A program made the translations under genes and the position numbers. A model generated the notes under the pieces. That model was given only the letters and a program-made list of their open reading frames with translations. It searched no databases and had not been told where the DNA came from. Shown here piece after piece: positions 54,745 to 64,000 of a DNA stretch of 64,000 nucleotides. The DNA comes from Ptychodera flava (taxonomy: Eukaryota; Hemichordata; Enteropneusta; Ptychoderidae). The stretch covers positions 43,764,129 to 43,828,128 of the forward strand of contig NC_091932.1 of NCBI RefSeq assembly GCF_041260155.1, written 5' to 3'. How positions within the stretch are numbered: position 1 is the first letter of the stretch; each line of letters begins with the position of its first letter.

Positions 54745-55196
54745 CACTTGTTCTCACATTCCTGGCCGCTGGGAGTGCGGGATCGACGGTGTGGGAAAAA
54801 TCGATCCCACACTCTCAGAAATCGTCCCACACTCTGCAGTAAATATTACACGAACTCTGATTGGATGATAAACAGCCTGTTTCGTTCCGCGTGCAAAATG
54901 CTATCCAATGGCATGACGAGTAACACACGGGCCGGAACTACAAAGTAAGCAGGTCAAAGTACAGTGGCAGACGGCAGAGTTGTCAAGATTTTAGATAATG
55001 TTGTACGTGCCCCATGTGAATTTAACGCATTTTGTGGTCATGTGAGAAAAAGAATCTCACACACCAAGGACCTGGGATCAGATTTCTCACACGAGTTAGG
55101 GATATTTTGTCTCACACTCGCCTGCGGCTCGTGTGAGACAAAATATCCCTAACTCGTGTGAGAATCTGATCCCAGGTCCTTGGGGGTGTGAGATTC
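54745..55196. mobile_element. Hairpin-ended element, family H (copy 2, inverted)
   Basis: The left part has GTTCTCACATTCCTGGCCGC TGGGAGTGCGGG and short GTGTGGGA hairpins. The right part is a 150-bp hairpin whose arms include CCAAGGACCTGGGATCAGAT and ACGAGTTAGGGATATTTTGT with CTCACACTCG at the tip, closing with GTGTGAGATTCTATTA. Reversed, both ends match the copy at 33826-34714; the inside is about 440 bp shorter and lacks the recombinase-like piece. Confidence 0.75.
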
Positions 55197-56342
55197 TATT
55201 AATCTCTACATTTTTGCCAGCAATAGTAATAGAAGACAACAACATTTGGTAATCATCAAGAACTTGTGTCTGCCAAGACAAAATAAGTTTGTATTGAGTA
55301 AGACAAACATTGTACTATTACTACCTAAATACAGAGCTAAAAGTAAGCTGAGACACACTGGTATGGGAATTTTTTCACATGAATTGACCCTATGAGCTCT
55401 GGTCTGGAAGTCTCTTCCTAAACTTTTACAAGTTTCACAGTAAATGGTTGTCACTATTTGAGGCGGTGAAATGAACCCATGATAGATACTTCAAAGTTTT
55501 ATGCAAATTGTCTTGTACAGAGAGTGTAACTTCTCTATGATAGTTGTTTGGTTCAAACCAAATCACCGAGTTTCAGTAAATTCAGAGTTTTTTCAAGAGA
55601 AGAATACAATATGGTTTGGTGTTTGGGACACTCTACCAACTACAGCCATTTCTATTTGAAGTCACATGATTTAAGCTGCCCAATCAGGAGACAAGCACAT
55701 CAGATGACAAAATGTGACACAGGACAGATTGTATGACAATGGCGTAGACTTTATTTTATAGCTTTCATATACAATATAGCAAAGTACAAATTTCCACATC
55801 ACATGTTAAAAATGATCGTTATTAAACGATGCAATCAAATTCATATCTCAAGGCCATGTTACACCAGGCAACTTTAACGACCACTTATGAGAATTCATAT
55901 GGAATGGCAACTTATCGATTATCTAGTTACCATGGCTGACAGGAATGATCAGATTGTAGGCTGACCTTTGACCTGTGGACATGGTCAGCTTTTCTCTTGA
56001 CAATATTTTTAGAAAGACAAAGTGGAGGCGCTGCCTGGTGTAACTGCACCAATTAAAATCACCGAGTTGCTCAAAAATTAGTGTAAATCTGCCTATACAT
56101 TTTGGAAACCAGCTGAAATTTTCTAAAAAATCACAAAATGTTTTCACTCTTGCAAGCAAAACAACAACCTCTTTGACACCAAATTATGGTAATGTACATT
56201 CTACGGTTCATCTTTGCGCACAAACAATCCTGTATCAATAAACAGAAAATATTCTTATGAAGGAGTTCAACAAAAAAACGACATTTATGAATATATCAAA
56301 TGGGACAGCTGCTGTAATATTCACTGTATAGAATTTATCACT

Positions 56343-56564
56343 TTAACCCTTTGAGAACTCTAAATTTCTCCCGCCAAAATTTTAGTGTAAAATTTTACCA
56401 ATTTTTACGATTGTTTCTGTAATTTTTTGATATTTTTGGACCAAATGGATATCACATTTCATTTGCTACAGTTTTTTCTCAAAACTTCGGCAAAAATCTG
56501 AGAAAGATTGACTGGGGTTTATTTTATATCGGGGACAAAAAGAATTTGGTGCTCAAAGGGTTAA
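56343..56564 (-). mobile_element. TTAA-flanked MITE, family C (copy 2)
   Basis: It runs from TTAACCCTTTGAGAACTC to GCTCAAAGGGTTAA, 222 bp, inverted relative to 24839-25061. Confidence 0.85.
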
Positions 56565-57519
56565 TGGTTATATTCAACAGTTTTTGTCAAAATTCTCTGT
56601 TAATAGAACTGAGGTCATAAACTCTGATATGATGATGTAAATTCTGTGTGTTAAAATACAGAAGGTATGTCCATTTGTACAATGGGGCTGGGCAATATTT
56701 CAACAGCATTAGTTTGTCTTATTTCAGACTGCCGTAGTGAAAATTGTACAATCAAATTGCATTTGTTGCAATGAAATGTCTAAAAGTATCAAAAGGACAA
56801 AGTTGCCAGCATTTGATAATATTCTGAGTTGTATTTAGCTATACACACGTACAACCCTCTTGGTGTGAAGATACAAGACGTACAATCATTGGTCAGTAGA
56901 ACAGGTAAAACCTGGAATTACAATAGACTAAGTTACACAAAATCAACATTACAGACATGTACCGTACATAGAAATATTATGTACGTCTATGCATACATTT
57001 ATCCATTATCCACATGTATCTGTTTGTACTGCTCTGACATGAATTTTTCAGTGTCAATTTCCATTAAGACTGCATTACTTAATATTTTGCTCCATAGATT
57101 GACAGTAGGCCTTTGTGTTCCTGCTTTACATATCAACAATACAAAAAATAATTTCAAGCAGTGTAAAGTCCACTTTCTGTGAGGAATGAAATTGAAAATG
57201 TACACAATAAGAAAGGCTGTGAGTAGATTTGTCATTCATCTGAACACTTTAACAGATCCTTACTGGCTGTTATTAGATGTTGCTCCTATCCTACGTACAT
57301 TTAGATATGCCCCCACAGTGATCGGCCTTAGTGTAGCTAAATATGTCAACAAAGTCACTGAAGAAATGCTTGGCTTGCTCTGAAGGCCATTGAGTTCACA
57401 ATAGTGTATGGCTGTAAAGAGACACATCACTGTGTACCAGGTGATATTCTTGCCCGGTGATTGCACTTCCTGCAGAGAATTCAATCAAACATAGCAGAGT
57501 GACATGCTCTCTACATAAT

Positions 57520-57876
57520 TTAAAGTAGAACGCACCTTGGGGACAGATATTCAGACTCTCAAACTTTTACAATTCTCTTCTGATATACCACATGTGGGGG
57601 TTCATTTTAAAGCTCTTGGTGAAAGAAAACTTCACTGGCTTAGTTTTTCAAATTCGAAAATTTTTATTTTTCTCCATAGAGTTAACACAGGGATGGTAGC
57701 CATTTTGAATTTCTAATATCGGTAAATCTTGGGTAATTTGTTTCTCTAGTACCAAAATTTGCACGATGACCCCCTATTTTTATTCTTGATTTTGAAAGAG
57801 AATAATTGAAAGATTCTTTGAGGAAAGTTTGAGCAAATGTATAAGTCTTTCACTTTCGAGGCACATACTACCTTAA
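57520..57876 (+). mobile_element. TTAA-flanked MITE, family E
   Basis: It starts TTAAAGTAGAACGCACCTTG and ends GGCACATACTACCTTAA; the ends are imperfect inverted repeats. An inverted, older copy is at 32944-33310 and a fragment near 26833. Its right TTAA is also the left TTAA of the next element. Confidence 0.8.
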
Positions 57877-58651
57877 GGTAAAGGGCGACGAATTCGGACG
57901 CGCACACGCTTTAGAACGTTTCTGCGCAGATTTAACTCCAGCGTGTCGCAAATGGGTTACTTTGTAGCGCATGTATTTAACATCACCTGTCATTGTTGAA
58001 ATTGCGCTTTTACCTAATTTTTTGACCCAGTCTCTTAGAAATACATGTGACCTATAACCTTGTCATATTTTGACCCCCTAGGAAGCTGGTTTTTATTCAA
58101 TATGAGCGAAAAATTGACATTTCTCTCCCATTTACATGGCGCATATTACCCATTCACCTGGAGATATTGTAAAAAGTAGCGTGGTGACACCCTTTTATTA
58201 AAAGTGTAAACTAAATGGTATTATGTCAGGATTTTATTCGCCAAGTTTGGTCAAAATGACACCATTCAAAGCGACAGGAAGAAATTCGAAAATTATGTAG
58301 TGATATAATTCGATATCATCATTTTGTAATCTATACTTATGTAAAAATTTCTTTACTAACATCATGAAAACTATACATTCGATAGATATGGATCTTAAGT
58401 CTAGGTATTTATTGAAATCAACTCATTTGCTAAGCTTTTTATAATTGCTTCTTTAGTTTAAGTGAATTATATCATTTTTATTTTATTTCTAACGACGCCA
58501 TTTTCACGTCCGTTTCCATGGAAACGAGCGTGGTGACCCCCATTTTTTATTCTATTTTGCATTTGCACAACTTCCAAGAATATTTGTGCAAAGTTTCAAG
58601 AAAATGACACCACAACTTAATTTTGACGTAATTCGTAGTACTTCACCTTAA
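57873..58651 (+). mobile_element. TTAA-flanked TIR element, family G
   Basis: TTAAGGTAAAGGGCGACGAA TT at the left and AATTCGTAGTACTTCACCTT AA at the right are inverted repeats. The 779-bp body has no frame. Confidence 0.8.
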
Positions 58652-60504
58652 GCTGATATGAATATCCATAACTACAACTTACAACATTTGAAAAGAACCA
58701 CATTTCAAAGAGACAATGAGCTACTGTATTATTACTGCCTGTTGGGCATTTACAGAATCAACAAAGGCTGGGCATTGATTATGATGAGCTTTATGTGTGT
58801 GGAAATGCATACACATTGTAACTCAATGTCATGGGTCAAGACATGGCACAAAATGACTGTTTTGCCGTAGTGTGCTAAAAAAAACCCTCAAAAGCTGGTC
58901 AAACAATTCATTATACTTAAACAGTATGAGTACACTGCTTGCACTAAATAAATATGTAGCAATAAAGGGGAACTACCATATCTCTAACATGACAGGGCAA
59001 AATATATTTCTAAATATTAAAAACAATGTTTGTTGTACAACCTTAAATCATTGTAGTATTGTAATACATCTTGTGTAGTACTGCTAAAACAATGAAATTT
59101 ATAATAAATATTTACATCATTCTAAAACAACACAAAGCCCTTACATGTTTGTAAAAAAAATAAACCTTGAGTAATAAAGTACTGTCAGAAATAGATGTTG
59201 TGTTTGATGCTCAACTAAAAAATTTGGCAAGATTTTTCCCAAAACATCCCATACATGTATCTACTTTTTTAAATGCCTCTGCCTGTCAAAACAAGAGTAA
59301 ATGAAATGTTAATTTGATACTATTGACTTTCAGACCTGTGTTAATCATAGAAGAAACATAATTTGTGCATGCTACTTCCATATCTGAATAGTTAAAAAGA
59401 TTTTGTTATATTTCCCTAAAAGTAGATGGTTTCCTACAAATATTTGTTTTAAATTCATGAGTTCCTGCTCAACTTTTGAGGAATAACATTGGAATTTTTA
59501 TGCCATTTTTTATACAAGATAATGTCACAAAGTCAGCAACGAACTTGAAAATTGTTCCATGTATATGTATAAACCCCACTGTACTTTATGCCAAGGTCTA
59601 TCAGATGAGCTGTCTCTAACTGTGCTTACATTACTGTGTAGGTGTGTTCTCAAGTTATACAGCACTACACAGCACCAACATATACTGCACTAATCCTAAG
59701 TTGTTTTGTCTAACTTGTAAACAAGATACATCCTGCAATATATGTATTGACCATTTTCTTAAGGTGTTTATTATGATATGATGGACCTCCCACTTGAAAT
59801 TTGACATCTCAAACATCAAACTGACAGATATAACATCCAAAGACAGCTTATATGTCCTGGAATGTACATTCAAACAAAACTTATTAATGTTTTTGGTCTC
59901 AAGGGTTCTGGATACAAGTACTACATGTTGCAAGATTAATGTTTTGTACATAATGACTGTTTAAAAAAGTGACAACATATTTTCATAGTGTACAAAAGTT
60001 AACTAACATATTTTACAAATTCATATAACATCATTTGATCATGATATGTGCATATCAATGGCCAGTAGTTGACCTTGTAATTATGTATTTCAAATTCATG
60101 AAGGGCTCACGGAATGATTTAAAGACATATACAATATTGAAGGCCAAGTGATTTTGTAGTCCTGAACATGGAATATATTTGTCTGTGACACACTTTAAAA
60201 CTGGGCTAGGGAGTACACAACATGGCACAGAGCAACATACCTTGTTTGTAGTGGACTCCCTACGATAATTGTGATTCACATGCGAATTATATTATGGTTC
60301 AGAGTGGAAACTTCAGAGAGCATTTCACTCAAAATAAGGAACAGTTGTGCTGCTTTGGCTGTGGAAGCTAGCTGCTTTCAGGAACCACTGATTCTTCCTG
60401 ATTTTGCCATTATTTTAAGCAATTCTACACCCAACTATTGACCATTAGCGTTGAAACAAAATATTTAGGAAATAGTAGAAAAAGCAGAACGCAATTTAAA
60501 TGTT

Positions 60505-60891
60505 TTATAAGATGAAATATATTATCATAGAAATTATTAAATTCACAGTAGCCAGCAAATACATAGCAGAACCAGATGATCCTGCCATCAGTTTAGGTTG
60601 GACTCCAGCTCCCCTTGAAAAAAGTATACCATCTTCCATCCACTCTAACTGGTCTCCATCTATGCCTGTATTATTCAAATCAGGACCAATAACTATCATA
60701 GACGTCAGCTCTGTGACTAGATTGTACTCAAGGGACATCGCCAGTGCTTTGGCAATTGTTGCATTCTTTTCAACCGAGTTTTCTTCCATTGCCCTGGATT
60801 CTAAGATGAGTTGGTTGATGGTCAGGTACACCCAGAGACGCTGAGTAAATTCATCCACAGCATCAGTGCCTGTCAGAATTGCTGGTACATC
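60505..60891 (-). CDS. ITIH-like gene, last exon
   Basis: The acceptor is CATATTTTCACAG. It encodes DVPAILTGTDAVDEFTQRLW and on to ELTSMIVIGPDLNNTG, then a short spacer and the small-residue/hydrophobic tail ending MIIYFIL and TAA. 128 residues. Confidence 0.88.
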   Translation of the reverse strand, partial: DVPAILTGTDAVDEFTQRLWVYLTINQLILESRAMEENSVEKNATIAKALAMSLEYNLVTELTSMIVIGPDLNNTGIDGDQLEWMEDGILFSRGAGVQPKLMAGSSGSAMYLLATVNLIISMIIYFIL

Positions 60892-63232
60892 CTGTGAAAA
60901 TATGAAGCCAAGGTTAGTGGTTTCCTGCATAGATGTGGCTGTAGTAAAACACTACAAAATGCACGAGGGCCATCTGATCATGGACATACCACAGATATCC
61001 ATGATCTGAGGGACTAATTTCTACCGGTATTCAATGTGAGATCTTTTGAAACTTTTATATTCAGTGTAGATACATCTGCCAACTACATACAAGCAAAAGA
61101 ACACCAGCCATGCAGTTTGGCATCTCTTAATAATAACACTGCATTTGTGTACTTGATTGTGTAAAAAATTAAAGAGACAAAGTCGGCCATTGAATTTTGT
61201 TTGATACGAGATACTATTCATATTGTTTGATATGTTGAAAGATACTGAATGAATGGGTGACATATGCATGTATATATTGGATCCGGTTTTAGACAAATTA
61301 AATGAAACCATGGCAAAAATGAATTAATGGTCATGACCATTAATTCATTTTCGTGATGGTGTCATGTATTGTGTCTAAAACCGAGGTGGAATAAATGCAT
61401 GGTAACCCATTCATTATCTTTCAACATGTCAAACAATATAAGTAGTATCTCATATCAAACATAATTCATCAAATATGGCTGACTTTATCCCTTCAACAAA
61501 ACTGAAAGATTAGAGAATGCCGTTGAAGACAAGGGTGATTTTAATACCTGTGGTCATAGTAACAGGTACTTTGTTTCTGCCTAATTGATATTCGGTAACA
61601 GTCTTAACACAAAATACTGTGAGAGCCTCTCTTCAAAATCAATCATGCAAACAAACACTTGCCGAAATTATAACAAGTATTCTGACTGCGACCACTCCAC
61701 ACGCCCTACAGTTCATGAAGCACTCACACTCACATACTCACTATCACAAATCACACACAAACTTTATGTACCATGCGGTACATAGCTGAACTGGGCCAAA
61801 GACATTGTAAAGAAATTAGTATTTACTGACTGACATTTCACAGTCGGTTATTGAGCCACTCTTTTTAAGAGTTGGGATTAGGCCAAGCGGTTTTGACTGT
61901 GATGTCATGGTTACTAGTAATACCATTGCAGCCAAACGTTGATCAATTAGGTCAATGGATTTGATACATAGCAGTACATTGGTTATGGGTGATACCAAAA
62001 CACCTTCACTGTACTAACAGTCAGATATCAACACTGTGAAGATTGACTATGATTCATGTTAGGATGGTTATTTTATCTCATTGATCACCGGTATTTCACA
62101 CTTTCTCAAACTGCAAAATGGCCATGCACTTCTTTCAATTCTCAGTGCTTTAACTGATACAAAACTTACATTTCTGTTCTTGTCAGCAGTCAATTCTATG
62201 TTTTCGGACACTGCTACCGCTGTGACTGCAGTTTTCACCTCACCAATGCTGTTCCCATCAGCAATTTTACCTGCTACCACTATCTCTGACCCACTGAAAT
62301 AGTTTGGGAAGGTGCTCATAGTAGTCATGGTAACAGTGTTGTCAAGGTAATTGATGTTGACGTCAAGGAGAAGCGGTAGAGCAACTTCATCAAAGAATCC
62401 AGTCAACTGAATGCTAGCATCAGCATCTTCATATATCTTCCGAGCAACACCATTGTTCTCATACGACAACGCTTCTAGGAACTCAAAATCTACATGAGCT
62501 CCAAATCCAAGACAGAAGATGGCAAACTGTCCTTCATTAATTCCTTGAACATTTTTTCTGATGTCTTTTTTGTTGGTAACACCACTTGTTGGTTCACCAT
62601 CTGTCAGCATGATAATCAACTCTGCAGCTCTTTGTGCTTGGTTTGAGTTTCTTCTGAGTAACATTATTGCTTCCAAGAGTCCATCGTTGATGTTAGTTCC
62701 TGAAACAAAAAATAGCAAAATATCATCATATATAAATCATTTTTCAGATATGGCAGTTGTTGTGCAAAAAAAACGTTAGATTTGTTTACGGTCATTTCCA
62801 GGATTACTTTAAGACTTGTAGACCATATCTCAAATTTCATTTTCTTGGTCTTGTGCCATGAACGACCTGCAAAACAATATAATTATTTCATGGCAGAAAA
62901 TCTACTTCAACAAATATTTACATCTGCTCACCTCCAATTGTTTCCAGTTTTTCAACGTACGACTTGGCTGTATTGACATTTGATGTTGTCGCGGAAACCA
63001 GCTCATTATTTTTCCACTGCATTACCTCATCACTGAATATCAGAATATTGAAACGATCAGACTCCCTAAGGTCCTGCAAAATTGACTGCATGGCATCTTT
63101 AGTTTGTTCTAATTTTGTCCCTGACATGGAACCACTGACATCGATGACGAAGACAACATTCTTGGGAAACACTGAGAGCTGATTGCTACTTGATGGAGGA
63201 GCAAAGAAATGGACAAAGTAGTCTCCAATGAC
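60505..63232 (-). CDS. ITIH-like gene, 3' part (VWA domain and GPI-type C terminus)
   Basis: Three exons give the last 405 residues. Exon order on the - strand: VIGDYFVHFFAP, a linker, then the VWA domain with a full MIDAS (DVSGSMSG; Thr in GGTNINDG; Asp in MLTDGEPTSG), FCLGFGAHVDFEFLEALS, GSEIVVAGKI, and RLWVYLTINQLI..SLEYNLVTELTSMIV. All follow ITIH1-4 in order. Family knowledge: ITIH proteins are secreted, bind hyaluronan or other matrix partners, and carry an N-terminal VIT domain, which here would lie beyond the right edge. Unlike vertebrate ITIHs there is no C-terminal ITIH_C domain. The protein ends about 45 residues after the last shared motif with AGSSGSAMYLLATVNLIIS and a hydrophobic tail to the stop, which is the form of a GPI-attachment signal. 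The junction phases fit (1, 0). Confidence 0.88.
61169..61496. mobile_element. Palindromic TTAA-type MITE, family B (copy 2)
   Basis: AGACAAAGTCGGCCATTGAA at the left pairs with ATGGCTGACTTTATCCC at the right, with the centre at AATGGTCATGACCATT. It is more decayed than 17068-17398. It lies in the intron between the last two ITIH-like exons. Confidence 0.85.
62170..62699 (-). CDS. ITIH-like gene, middle exon (second half of VWA)
   Basis: The acceptor is TTTTTGTTTCAG and the donor GTAAGT after ENIELTADKNRN. It completes the Gly of GGTNINDGLLEAIMLLRRNS, carries LTDGEPTSG and the CLGFG strand, and continues into the beta-rich region after VWA. 530 bp. Confidence 0.92.
62932..63232 (-). CDS. ITIH-like gene, exon with start of VWA
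   Basis: The acceptor is TTTTATTTCAG and the donor GTGAGC. It encodes VIGDYFVHFFAPPSSSNQLS, VFPKNVVFVIDVSGSMSGTK and LEQTKDAMQSILQDLRESDR, ending VEKLETIG. It holds the first MIDAS motif. The preceding exon is outside the window or was not recognised. Confidence 0.92.
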
Positions 63233-64000
63233 CTGAAATAAAAAATCCAATATACAGTAAGTGGGCACATCTAAAGAACAAAGGGCTCATTAACCATATG
63301 GCATTATTCAGTGCTTGCATAAGGGGTCCTTCTATGATGAATACCCGGTAAATCTAACGATACCCTCTAGAATAGTGTTGAATTGTACTCTAACTAAAAA
63401 ATGGCCAAGTGCAGTATTCTGTGTTGTGTCCTTTCATTATATGAGAGCAATTCATGTGGTAAATGTTTGTAAGACAAGTTTGTGAAAATTACACATGCAT
63501 ATTTGTATTAAGTCATCGTTGATGACACAGTCCCCACTTGTTAATGGGTACTTTGATTACAGGTCCTCAGAGAGGATAGAGTCCTCTTCATTAGGTCTGG
63601 TTGAAACATGCCTTAGTAATGGCTCTGTACATGAAAAAAGAGTAATAAAATGGCCGCCTGGCGGCCATATTGGATTGTACCACAAAACAAATTGACGTGC
63701 ATATGTATGACATAGGTCAATGTCCTTGTACCAAGTTTGAATAATATCGGTTGAGATATGCCTGAGTTATGGCTCTGTACATGAAAAAATCGTAACAAAA
63801 TGGCCGCAAGGCGGCCATATTGGATCGTATCACCAAAAAAATTGAAGTGCATATCAATGACATTAGTCAAGTCCTTGTACCAACTTTGAATAAAATCAGT
63901 TGAAACATGCCTGAGTTATGGCTCTCTACATGAGAAAATCGTAATAAAATGGCCGCCTGGTAGCCATATTGGATCGTATCACAAAACAAATTGACCTGCA
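63233..64000. other. Intron of the ITIH-like gene, no exon seen
   Basis: No exon was recognised in this last stretch. The right half is the 147-bp tandem repeat that runs off the window. Confidence 0.5.
63605..64000. repeat. About 147-bp tandem repeat, almost 3 copies, cut by window end
   Basis: Each copy has CCTGAGTTATGGCTCTGTAC ATGAAAAAA, AAATGGCCGCCTGGCGGCCA TATTGGAT and CAAATTGACGTGCATAT. The GGCCGCC core is a small palindrome. An 85-codon frame on the - strand over it is a repeat artefact. Confidence 0.9.

Larger units (their letters stand above)
54691..60504. other. Stretch without a supported gene, rich in short transposons
   Basis: It holds element family H copy 2, MITE family C copy 2, and the joined elements 57520-57876 and 57873-58651. 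No exon with a recognisable product was seen. Part of 55.7-60.5 kb may be the 3' UTR of the - strand ITIH-like gene. Confidence 0.45.

Noticed and set aside
63613-63870. 85-codon - strand frame with an internal duplication
   Set aside because: It is a reading of the 147-bp tandem repeat and has no match to the ITIH exons nearby.

Overview
This is AT-rich animal nuclear DNA. Genes are split into many short exons with GT-AG introns, some introns exceed 10 kb, and the space between exons is full of small inverted-repeat transposons and minisatellites. The two complete genes are animal-specific (TBPL1/TRF2 and geminin). The right-hand gene belongs to the inter-alpha-trypsin-inhibitor heavy-chain (ITIH) family. 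Together with intron size and base composition these suggest an invertebrate deuterostome, such as a hemichordate, echinoderm or cephalochordate; the phylum is an inference.

Layout, left to right. (1) About 3.8-16.5 kb, + strand: the last few exons of a gene I could not identify, ending in a short C-terminal exon at 14515-14592. A large intron holds a terminal-inverted-repeat (TIR) transposon and several tandem arrays. (2) 16.5-22.3 kb: no gene seen. (3) 22355-29185, - strand: a complete TBPL1 (TBP-related factor 2) in six coding exons. Its last intron is almost filled by a 43-bp minisatellite of about 44 copies. (4) 29186-29875: a 690-bp head-to-head intergenic region with NRF1-, CCAAT- and E2F-like motifs. 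(5) 29876-51850, + strand: a complete geminin gene in seven coding exons (281 aa), with a D-box-like RxxL, a basic stretch, the Cdt1-binding/coiled-coil core and an acidic tail. Introns 1, 3 and 6 are packed with mobile DNA: a 526-bp palindrome, hairpin-ended elements (one with a piece resembling a Crypton-type recombinase), a broken ZSWIM-type Mutator-like transposase, nested TIR elements, and a 3.7-kb TTAA-flanked element carrying a second element inside it. (6) 51.9-60.5 kb: no gene seen, with more elements of the same families. (7) 60505-63232, - strand: the last three exons of an ITIH-like gene (VWA domain with intact MIDAS, then a C terminus that looks like a GPI-anchor signal); its 5' part lies beyond the right edge. 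(8) A 147-bp tandem repeat runs off the window end.

TBPL1 is a core-promoter transcription factor and geminin a cell-cycle regulator of replication licensing. They share one short divergent promoter region, so co-regulation is plausible but not shown. At least six families of TTAA-flanked short elements are present, two of them joined through one shared TTAA. The strongest leads are: a tandem duplication inside geminin that makes a second in-frame splice donor; the hairpin-ended, recombinase-associated element family; the GPI-anchored ITIH-like protein; and the higher-order structure of the minisatellites.
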